Assembly (NCBI RefSeq): GCF_003053845.1
Contig: NZ_QAYG01000009.1
Span: forward strand, 124,001 to 188,000
Reading direction: 5' to 3'
Source: Breoghania corrubedonensis
Lineage (GTDB): Bacteria; Pseudomonadota; Alphaproteobacteria; Rhizobiales; Stappiaceae
Length of the DNA: 64,000 bases
Shown here: positions 55,229 through 64,000 of the stretch, piece after piece
How the letters are laid out: each line of letters begins with the position of its first letter
Numbering within the stretch: position 1 is the stretch's first letter
Program-made: the position numbers and the translations under genes
Notes under the pieces: model-generated
What the model saw: the letters and a program-made list of their open reading frames with translations, nothing else
What the model was told of the DNA's origin: nothing
Databases searched by the model: none

Positions 55229-57010
55229 ATGAGCGAGCAGGAGAAATCGCGGCGCCGGGCCAAGGCGTCGTACGATCACCGGCTGCGCCGCATGCGCGAC
55301 CAGGGGCTGAAACCACCGCTGGAGACGACCGAAACGCGCAAGAACGCCTCCATCGATTGCGGCTGGGGGCGGCTGATCTTCGCCGAGACCTTCGAGGACC
55401 CGCAGCAGCTTGCCGCCACCTTGCGCGAGGAAGGCCCGGACCGGCGCGACATCGCCTTTTACGTGCGCGATCCGCATGTGCTCTTGTCGTGCGCGCCGCA
55501 GGAGCTGTTTCTCGATCCCTCCCACACCTACCGCGTCAACCTCGCCACCTATCGCCCGGCCCGGCGCGGCCACAAGGGCTTCCACGTCCGCCGGCTGGCG
55601 ACCGAGGCCGACGCCCAGGCCGTCAATGTCATCTACCAGACGCGCGGCATGGTGACCGTGCCGCCGGAGTTCTTCTGGTCGAAGCGTTCGGCCCAGGCCA
55701 TCACCGTGCTGGTGGCGGAGGATGCGGAAACCGACGAGATCATCGGCACGGTCTATGGCATCGACCACCGCCACGCCTTCGGCGATCCGACCAACGGCTC
55801 CTCGCTGTGGTGCCTGGCGGTGGCCCCGCAGGCACGCCACGGCGGCATTGGCGAGGTGCTGGTGCGTCACCTGATCGAGCAGTTCCAGGCCCGCGGCTGC
55901 GCGTTCCTCGATCTCTCGGTCATGCACGACAACGAACAGGCCATCGCGCTTTACGAAAAGCTCGGCTTCGAGCGCGTGCCCTTCTTCACCGTCAAGCGCA
56001 AGAACCCGATCAACGAGAAGTTCTACGCAGGCCCCGCCACAGACGAGAAACTGAATCCCTACGGTCAGATCATCGTCAACGAGGCGCGCCGGCGCGGCAT
56101 CCACGTGGAGGTGACCGACGCGGAGGGCGGCTTCTTCCGCCTGACCTATGGAGGCCGCTCGGTCCATTGTCGGGAATCGCTGTCGGAATTCACCTCGGGC
56201 GTCGCCGTCTCCATCTGCGATGACAAGGCCGTCACCCGCCGCGTGGTGGAAAGGGCCGGCGTTCAGGTGCCCGCGCAATTCGAGATCGGCGCTGACAACG
56301 ACGTGAAACCGGCGGGCGACTTCCTGAAGGAGCACGGCTCCGTCGTGGTGAAGCCGGCGCGTGGCGAACAGGGGCGTGGCGTCGCCATCGACCTGACCAC
56401 CATGGACGAGGTCGCGGCCGCGATCGAGGCGGCGCGCAAGATCTGCGACCGGGTGATCCTGGAGGAATGCGTCGAAGGCAGCGACCTGCGCCTCGTCGTC
56501 ATCGATTACCGCGTGGTCGCCGCCGCCATGCGCCGGCCGCCGCTGGTCGTCGGCGACGGCCATGCCACCATCGCGGAACTGATCGCCACGCAGAGCCGGC
56601 GCCGGCAGTCCGCGACAGGGGGGGAATCCTCCATTCCCGTGGACGAGGAAACCGAACGCTGCCTCGCCGCCGCCGGCCATGCGCTGGACGAGGTGCTGGC
56701 GGAAGGCAGGGAAGTGATCGTGCGCCGCTCCGCCAACCTGCACACCGGCGGCACCATCCACGACGTGACCGGCGAGGTACACCCCGTTCTGATCGAAGCG
56801 GCCATCAAGGCGGCGCGGGCCATCGAGATCCCGGTAACGGGCATCGATTTGATGGTGAAAAGCCCGCGCCTGCCCGAGTATCGTTTCATCGAGGCGAACG
56901 AGCGGCCGGGGCTCGCCAATCACGAGCCGCAGCCCACGGCGGAACGCTTCGTCGACCTCTTGTTCCCGCTGTCGATCCCGCAGGCAAGCCGCGAGGCGCG
57001 AAGGAAGTAG
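55229..57010 (+). CDS. ngg: N-acetylglutaminylglutamine synthetase (GNAT plus ATP-grasp)
   Basis: The enzyme makes N-acetylglutaminylglutamine from glutamine units and acetyl-CoA. The 593-residue protein fuses an N-terminal GNAT acetyltransferase (about 115-260, with WCLAVAPQARHGGIGEVLV and DLSVMHDNEQAIALYEKLGFE) to a C-terminal ATP-grasp ligase. The ligase shows VVKPARGEQGRGVAIDL, VTGIDLMVKS and FIEANERPGLANHEP, and resembles the cyanophycin synthetase/glutathione ligase fold. It starts 4 nt after the amidotransferase stop, showing an operon. Confidence 0.92.
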   Translation: MSEQEKSRRRAKASYDHRLRRMRDQGLKPPLETTETRKNASIDCGWGRLIFAETFEDPQQLAATLREEGPDRRDIAFYVRDPHVLLSCAPQELFLDPSHTYRVNLATYRPARRGHKGFHVRRLATEADAQAVNVIYQTRGMVTVPPEFFWSKRSAQAITVLVAEDAETDEIIGTVYGIDHRHAFGDPTNGSSLWCLAVAPQARHGGIGEVLVRHLIEQFQARGCAFLDLSVMHDNEQAIALYEKLGFERVPFFTVKRKNPINEKFYAGPATDEKLNPYGQIIVNEARRRGIHVEVTDAEGGFFRLTYGGRSVHCRESLSEFTSGVAVSICDDKAVTRRVVERAGVQVPAQFEIGADNDVKPAGDFLKEHGSVVVKPARGEQGRGVAIDLTTMDEVAAAIEAARKICDRVILEECVEGSDLRLVVIDYRVVAAAMRRPPLVVGDGHATIAELIATQSRRRQSATGGESSIPVDEETERCLAAAGHALDEVLAEGREVIVRRSANLHTGGTIHDVTGEVHPVLIEAAIKAARAIEIPVTGIDLMVKSPRLPEYRFIEANERPGLANHEPQPTAERFVDLLFPLSIPQASREARRK

Positions 57011-57336
57011 AAAGAGGCAAGTTGCCTGTCGAAAGCAGCACCCTCCGGCGTCATCCCGGACGCGATGCAGCATGTAATGCTGCTTCGCAGATCCGGGACC
57101 GAGGCATGGTGTCCGCCCTGTGCCAGGCTCCCGGTGCAGGCTCCCGGTGCGGGCTCTAGACAAGCCGAGCGAGATCCCGTGTCTGCACGGCAGCACTGAC
57201 GTGCCACACCGCGCACGGGATGACGCTCAGAGTATCATTGAAACGACCCAGACGCGGGCGGGCCGGGCGATCCACGACTGCACAGCCCCCCCTGCCCCAT
57301 CGTGACGCACCAGGAACCAGAGGAAACGCAATCGCC
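57011..57336. repeat. Palindromic repeat between ngg and the M42 peptidase gene
   Basis: A composite palindrome at about 57050-57225 starts CGTCATCCCGGACGCG, includes the nested hairpin GCAGCATGTAATGCTGC, continues with ATCCGGGACCGAGG, and ends near CGCGCACGGGATGACG, so both ends carry GTCAT/ATGAC. A CTCCCGGTGC unit is repeated at about 57128-57152. No gene is supported. Confidence 0.7.
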
Positions 57337-58521
57337 ATGACGCTGCTAGCCGTCGATATGGATTATCTCGCCAAGACGTTGCGCGACCTGCTCGCGATCC
57401 CGAGCCCGACGGGATACACCGACGCGATCGCCCGCCATGTCTGCGAGGAGCTGGGTCGGCTGGGGCTCGACTATGAGCTGACGCGGCGCGGGGCCGTGCG
57501 CGCCGTGCTGCCCGGCAAGAGCCGCCGGCCGGCGCGCGCCTTCGTCTCCCATGTCGACACGCTCGGCGCCCAGGTGAAGTACCTCAAGGACAACGGCCGG
57601 CTGGAGCTGGTGCCGATCGGCCACTGGTCCGCGCGCTTTGCGGAAGGCGCGCGCACCACGATCTTCACCGAGCAGGGCACCTATCGCGGCACCATCCTGC
57701 CGCCCAAGGCCTCGGGCCACACCTTCAACGACGAAGTGGATACCGCGCCGATCGGCTGGACGCATGTCGAGCTGCGCGTCGATGCGCTGGCCCGCAACAA
57801 GGCCGACCTGGAGCATCTGGGCATCGATGTCGGCGATATCGTCGCCATCGATCCGCAACCGGAATTCATGGACAACGGCTTCATCGTCTCCCGCCACCTC
57901 GACAACAAGGCCGGCGTCGCCATCATGCTGGCCGCGGTCAAGGCGCTGGTGGAGGCGGGCGAGAAGCCGCCGGTCGACATCTTCTGGATCTTCACCATCG
58001 CCGAGGAGGTCGGCCACGGCGCGTCCTCGATCCTTACCCCCGACATCGCCTCGCTGATCGCAATCGACAACGGCACCACCGCGCCGGGGCAGAATTCCGA
58101 CGAGTTCGGCGCGACCATTTCCATGGCCGACCAGAGCGGCCCGTTCGATTTCCACCTCACCCGCAAGCTGGTGCAGCTGTGCCGGGACAACGACATCCGC
58201 TACCAGAAGGACGTGTTCCGCTACTACCGCTCCGACGCGGCCTCCGCGATCGAGGCGGGCGCGGACGTGCGCACGGCGCTGATGACCTTCGGCGTGGATG
58301 CCAGCCACGGCTACGAACGCATCCATTTTCACGCGCTGCGCTCGCTGGTTGAGCTGACCTGCTGCTTCGCCGAGAGCCCGATCGCCATCCGCCGCGATGC
58401 CAAGGAACACGCGGACCTCAAGGGCTTCACCCGTCAGCCAATGAACAAGGCGGAACAATACCTGACGCCCGAGATCGATGAACCGGAGACGGTGGAAAGC
58501 GAATACGAGGCGGAGGAGTAG
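57337..58521 (+). CDS. M42-family aminopeptidase of the NAGGN system
   Basis: The 394-residue protein is a M42/M20-like metallopeptidase with zinc-ligand motifs SHVDTLGAQVKY (His, Asp), DNKAGVAIML and FTIAEEVGHGAS (Glu pair), and a distal HG/His region. Homologues next to asnB/ngg are named osmoprotectant NAGGN system M42 peptidases. It may recycle NAGGN or its precursors after osmotic downshift; this is inferred. GAGGA lies about 12 nt before ATG 57337. An in-frame ATG at 57358 is also possible. Confidence 0.9.
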   Translation: MTLLAVDMDYLAKTLRDLLAIPSPTGYTDAIARHVCEELGRLGLDYELTRRGAVRAVLPGKSRRPARAFVSHVDTLGAQVKYLKDNGRLELVPIGHWSARFAEGARTTIFTEQGTYRGTILPPKASGHTFNDEVDTAPIGWTHVELRVDALARNKADLEHLGIDVGDIVAIDPQPEFMDNGFIVSRHLDNKAGVAIMLAAVKALVEAGEKPPVDIFWIFTIAEEVGHGASSILTPDIASLIAIDNGTTAPGQNSDEFGATISMADQSGPFDFHLTRKLVQLCRDNDIRYQKDVFRYYRSDAASAIEAGADVRTALMTFGVDASHGYERIHFHALRSLVELTCCFAESPIAIRRDAKEHADLKGFTRQPMNKAEQYLTPEIDEPETVESEYEAEE

Positions 58522-58810
58522 AGGGGCTCGAACCGCCTGCGGGCGCGCTCGGCGCATTCCACGAGACGACGAGGATGGTACGGGGATGGAATTGCACTAT
58601 CCCGGCCACACTCTCCCCCCGTCATTGCCGGCCCCGACCGGCAATCCATGCCGTGATCTCCCGGCTCGGGCACAAGCGCGTCTTGCGTGCCATTGCGACC
58701 GTCATCTGTGACGATGGAGCACGGCAGGGATGACGACGGAGGGCGCAGAGATGACATAAAGGAGGCGGAATGACGGGAGAGCCTCGCGACGGGGCTGCGG
58801 GAAGCCGCGC
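58522..58810. repeat. Palindromic repeat after the M42 peptidase gene
   Basis: A diverged composite palindrome lies at about 58617-58741, with CCGTCATTGCCGGCC and GACCGGCAATCC near its left end and GGGATGACGACGG at its right end. It occupies the convergent gap between the peptidase and DUF2336 genes. No gene is supported. Confidence 0.65.
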
Positions 58811-59875
58811 CTACTCGGCCGCCTTGTGGCCGCCGGAGAGAATGGCACGGGCCTTTTCCGGCGTCATTTCCTCGTAGCGCGCGAGGCTGTGCTGGGCCTG
58901 TTGGCCGGTCAGACGCAGGCGGCGCGAGCGCATCTTGACGATCTGCGCAAAGGCCGCCGGCGAAAGCTCCAGCGCCCGGCATAACAGCACCAGCGGCGCG
59001 TCGTCACCCTTGAGCATGAGACGCGTCGTCACCGTCTCCGCGACGTTGCCGACCCGCGAGAACAGCAGCGCCAGATCGACCGGCTTGTCGTTCTTGGCGA
59101 AAAAGATCGCGACCTCGTCCAGCGTCGCCTCGCCGGAGGTGACGGCGTTGATGGCGCTTTCGGTTTGCGTCTGGGAGGCGCCGAGTTCGCGCAGTTGCGC
59201 CTTGACCTCGTCGGCCATGCACTGGGTCAGAAGCTGGATCAGGCGCGGATGGCCGGCGATGCTGTCGAGCCGCTCACGGATCTGGCGCGACAGGAAGGGG
59301 ATCAGCCGGCGCGCGGGATCGGGCGGCAGATCGTGGCGGCGCACCAGCGATTCCTGCAATTCCTCGTCCTTGCGCGACTTCGCCACGAGCGTATCGAAAC
59401 TGTCGCTGGACAGCGAGGCGGAGCGGTTGTCGCTCACCGCACGCAGCACGTCGTTCGTACCGCGGCGGACAAGAATATCGGTGACCGGCGCTGTCAGATT
59501 GAGCCGCGCGGCCAGTGCCTTCAGGTGATCCTGGGACTTTCGTTCTGCCAGATCCACAAGGTCTTCGGTGTGCAGCACCGGCGAGGCTTCGAGAATGCGC
59601 GCGGCGATTTCGATGATCTCGTCTTCGGCCAGCCGCAGTGCCAGTTCGCGCGGCAATAGCTGGTGGTCGCCCAGGCGCTCCGCCAGTTCCAGCCGCGCGG
59701 AATCCTCCAGCCGGCTGAAGAAACCCAGCACGACATTGCCGAAGACCTGGGCAAGCTGCTCCGCCTTGGCCCCTTCCACAGCGAGGAAAAGGTCGGTGAG
59801 AACATCGATCAGCGCGTTGCGATCGATCTCGTCACCGCTGCTAGCCATCGCGGTCAAACGCTCAAAAGCCTGCAT
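58811..59875 (-). CDS. DUF2336 family protein
   Basis: The 354-residue protein is predicted to be all-helical, HEAT-like, with no signal peptide or transmembrane helix. Family-like motifs include FSRLEDSARLELAERLGDHQLLPRELALRLAED near the N-terminus and SRQIRERLDSIAGHPRLIQLL. DUF2336 proteins are restricted to alphaproteobacteria; their function is not established to my knowledge, though some are adjacent to signal-transduction genes. The ATG at 59875 is preferred over a TTG two codons earlier, though no strong ribosome-binding site precedes either. Confidence 0.8.
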   Translation of the reverse strand: MQAFERLTAMASSGDEIDRNALIDVLTDLFLAVEGAKAEQLAQVFGNVVLGFFSRLEDSARLELAERLGDHQLLPRELALRLAEDEIIEIAARILEASPVLHTEDLVDLAERKSQDHLKALAARLNLTAPVTDILVRRGTNDVLRAVSDNRSASLSSDSFDTLVAKSRKDEELQESLVRRHDLPPDPARRLIPFLSRQIRERLDSIAGHPRLIQLLTQCMADEVKAQLRELGASQTQTESAINAVTSGEATLDEVAIFFAKNDKPVDLALLFSRVGNVAETVTTRLMLKGDDAPLVLLCRALELSPAAFAQIVKMRSRRLRLTGQQAQHSLARYEEMTPEKARAILSGGHKAAE

Positions 59876-60223
59876 TCCCAATCCGTATCAGCTACATGAC
59901 TGAACGTAACCTCTCGTCCCGCGCAACGTCGGCGGATACCAGAGACGCAAACGAGGATACATCCCGGAGCATCAGGCTAACGCCTATGGCTTCAGGAAGG
60001 ATTAACGCCGAAAGGCGAAATGCGGGCCCGTTTCGACCTTTCCCGCAAGAAATCATCCCGGGCTGCGACACTTTTTATAATGCATTGAATCGGGACAGTT
60101 ATTGACGCCGTTGGAAATTTTTTCCGCCTGAGTTGCTGCACAGCAATATCATTTGTGCTTCTCAACGGCCGTTTCCATACCTACTCTTGAGACTTATCGG
60201 CAGTCCGAAAGGGAGGCATTGGA
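59876..60223. other. Non-coding gap between DUF2336 and the 27-aa gene
   Basis: This 348-base gap holds the leaders of two divergent genes. A T-run and A/T-rich patches lie around 60068-60122. No clear promoter pair or gene was found on either strand. Confidence 0.5.
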
Positions 60224-60307
60224 ATGACTCTGGACCGCAGTCTCGGCCTTATCATCGTGTGCGCCGCGTTAACGTTCGTCGTCGCGATCGTTGTGGGCGT
60301 CCTGTAG
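60224..60307 (+). CDS. Tiny single-span membrane protein (27 aa)
   Basis: The frame starts ATG 60224 with GGAGG exactly 7 nt upstream and ends at TAG 60305. The product is MTLDRSLG followed by an unbroken hydrophobic stretch (LIIVCAALTFVVAIVVGVL). It would be a single transmembrane helix, nearly without extramembrane parts. A perfect terminator follows 44 nt later. It is too short to match any family I recognise; the strong ribosome-binding site and the terminator are the main support. It could be a small regulator of a membrane enzyme or a toxin-like peptide. Confidence 0.6.
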   Translation: MTLDRSLGLIIVCAALTFVVAIVVGVL

Positions 60308-60350
60308 TGGCCTGATGAGTTCTTCTCAAGTCGGATGTTAAGTTGAGTTT

Positions 60351-60388
60351 CGGGGCGCCCCGCCAAGTGGGGCGCCCCGTTTTCGTTT
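60351..60388 (+). terminator. Rho-independent terminator after the 27-aa gene
   Basis: A perfect 11-bp stem CGGGGCGCCCC (60351-60361) / GGGGCGCCCCG (60369-60379) with a 7-nt loop is followed by TTTTCGTTT on the plus strand. On the minus strand no T-run follows, so it serves the small plus-strand gene rather than azoR. Confidence 0.9.
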
Positions 60389-60438
60389 CGTCGTCCGCTC
60401 GGGCGGAAACGGTCTGGCGGAAACCGGCCGCCGCGCCC

Positions 60439-61050
60439 TCAGGCGGCGCGCGAGAAGCTTTCCACGCTGACGGTGATCTGCTTGCGCGCGGCTTCCAGAG
60501 CCTCTTCCACCCGGAACATCTGCTCACCGGCGGCGATGACGGTCACGTCGGTGATGCCGACGAATGCCAGCATGTGACGCATGTAACGGGTCGCGAAATC
60601 GACCTCGGACTCCACGGGCACGCCGGCCGACGACACGACCAGATAGGCCTTCTTGCCGGTCAGCAGGCCTTCCGGACCGGCTTCGGTGTAGCGGAAGGTT
60701 TCGCGCGCGCGGCAGACGAGATCGACCCAGGCCTTCAACGCGGCCGGCACGCCGAAATTGTAGACCGGCACGCCGATGACCACCGCGTCGGCGGCCCGCA
60801 ATTCGCCAATCAGCGTATCGGAAAGCGCCAGCGCGGCCTTGTGCTCATCAGTGCGCTCGGCCGGATCGGTGAAGTTGGCGGCGATCCAGCCCTGGTTGAC
60901 GACCGGCAGGCCGACAGCGACGTCACGCGAGATCGTGGTGACATCGTCGTGCTTCGCCTTGAAGGCGTCGACGAGATGATTGGTGAGATCGCGCGAGGTG
61001 GAACCTTCGCTGCGGGCGGAGGAGTCGACTTTCAGGATGGTGAGGGACAT
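60439..61050 (-). CDS. azoR: FMN-dependent NADH-azoreductase
   Basis: AzoR is a flavodoxin-fold reductase of azo dyes and quinones. The 203 residues show the FMN-binding start ILKVDSSARSEGSTSRDLTNHLV, VVIGVPVYNFGVPAALKAWVDLVCRARETFRY and the PEGLLTGKKAYLVVSSAGV loop. ATG 61050 is preceded by a weak CGAGAC. It lies between metH and the small membrane gene with no operon partner. Confidence 0.92.
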   Translation of the reverse strand: MSLTILKVDSSARSEGSTSRDLTNHLVDAFKAKHDDVTTISRDVAVGLPVVNQGWIAANFTDPAERTDEHKAALALSDTLIGELRAADAVVIGVPVYNFGVPAALKAWVDLVCRARETFRYTEAGPEGLLTGKKAYLVVSSAGVPVESEVDFATRYMRHMLAFVGITDVTVIAAGEQMFRVEEALEAARKQITVSVESFSRAA

Positions 61051-61284
61051 GTCTCGTTTCCGTTTGACCCGGTTGCAGGCGGGAATTGTTCAAACGGCTG
61101 TTTTGCACTTTTTGCGGCGCAACATAAGCCCCTGTTCCTTGAACGCAGCGTTCACACTGAGGTGTCGTGCAAGCCCGAGGGAGCGCGGCCGGGAGCAAGT
61201 GGCCTGTCCGTCGAGACGGACGAGCCCGTGCGTTCCGCCTCGAAAGGCGGTGTCCCCTGCTCCGCAGCTTCGCGCGTGCGGCCC

Positions 61285-64000
<2,716 letters not shown>

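Noticed and set aside
55151-57196. 681-codon minus-strand open frame across the ngg gene
   Set aside because: Antisense shadow of the clear GNAT/ATP-grasp gene; low-complexity Arg/His/Asp composition.

Overview
The window looks like a chromosomal segment of a high-GC alphaproteobacterium, most likely Hyphomicrobiales (Rhizobiales). This rests on the complete division and cell wall (dcw) cluster, an FtsZ with a long Pro/Gln-rich linker, a DAP-type MurE, two BA14K-type small proteins, the N-acetylglutaminylglutamine amide (NAGGN) osmolyte genes and Rhizobiales-like palindromic repeats between genes. The genus cannot be told from the sequence alone. No transposase, prophage, tRNA or CRISPR array was seen.

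1-22.9 kb (all minus strand): a near-complete dcw cluster, transcribed from mraZ toward bamD: mraZ-rsmH-ftsL-ftsI-murE-murF-mraY-murD-ftsW-murG, an intergenic repeat block, murC-murB, an AT-rich promoter-like gap, ddl-ftsQ-ftsA-ftsZ, a terminator, lpxC and a partial bamD. Several junctions are overlapping stop/start codons. Upstream of mraZ lies a five-unit, 10-bp-period repeat array that overlaps a promoter-like sequence and fits a MraZ autoregulatory operator. RNase P RNA (minus strand) follows at 23.1-23.5 kb.

23.6-26.8 kb: lytic transglycosylase, AmpD-like amidase, a TerB/J-domain protein and a MarR-type regulator. 26.9-30.3 kb: a TRAP transporter (dctP, dctQ, dctM) preceded by a 26-bp palindrome. 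A closely related palindrome lies 13 kb away in front of a 1,198-residue hydantoinase/5-oxoprolinase (39.5-43.1 kb), suggesting that uptake and hydrolysis of one substrate are controlled together.

30.4-47.8 kb: accessory metabolic and envelope genes: TadG-like protein, MBL hydrolase, GT87-like membrane protein, cytochrome c with a soluble sugar dehydrogenase, two BA14K proteins, FAD oxidoreductase, hydantoinase, PLP decarboxylase, extensin-like protein, LysE exporter and Zn alcohol dehydrogenase. 47.8-50.1 kb: a three-gene set (HupE, unknown membrane protein, DUF1007-like protein) behind a near-perfect Zur-type palindrome, pointing to zinc rather than nickel. 50.2-50.7 kb: arsC.

50.9-52.6 kb is the most novel locus: a radical SAM/SPASM enzyme with a PqqD-like N-terminal region directly downstream of a 56-residue peptide gene whose C-terminus has five cysteines (C-X3-C-X3-C-X2-C-C). 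It looks like a minimal, undescribed thioether-type RiPP system.

52.8-58.5 kb: the NAGGN osmoprotectant cluster (MarR regulator, amidotransferase, synthetase, M42 peptidase). 58.8-64 kb: DUF2336 protein, a 27-residue membrane peptide gene with its own terminator, an azoreductase and the C-terminal part of cobalamin-dependent methionine synthase, cut by the window end.
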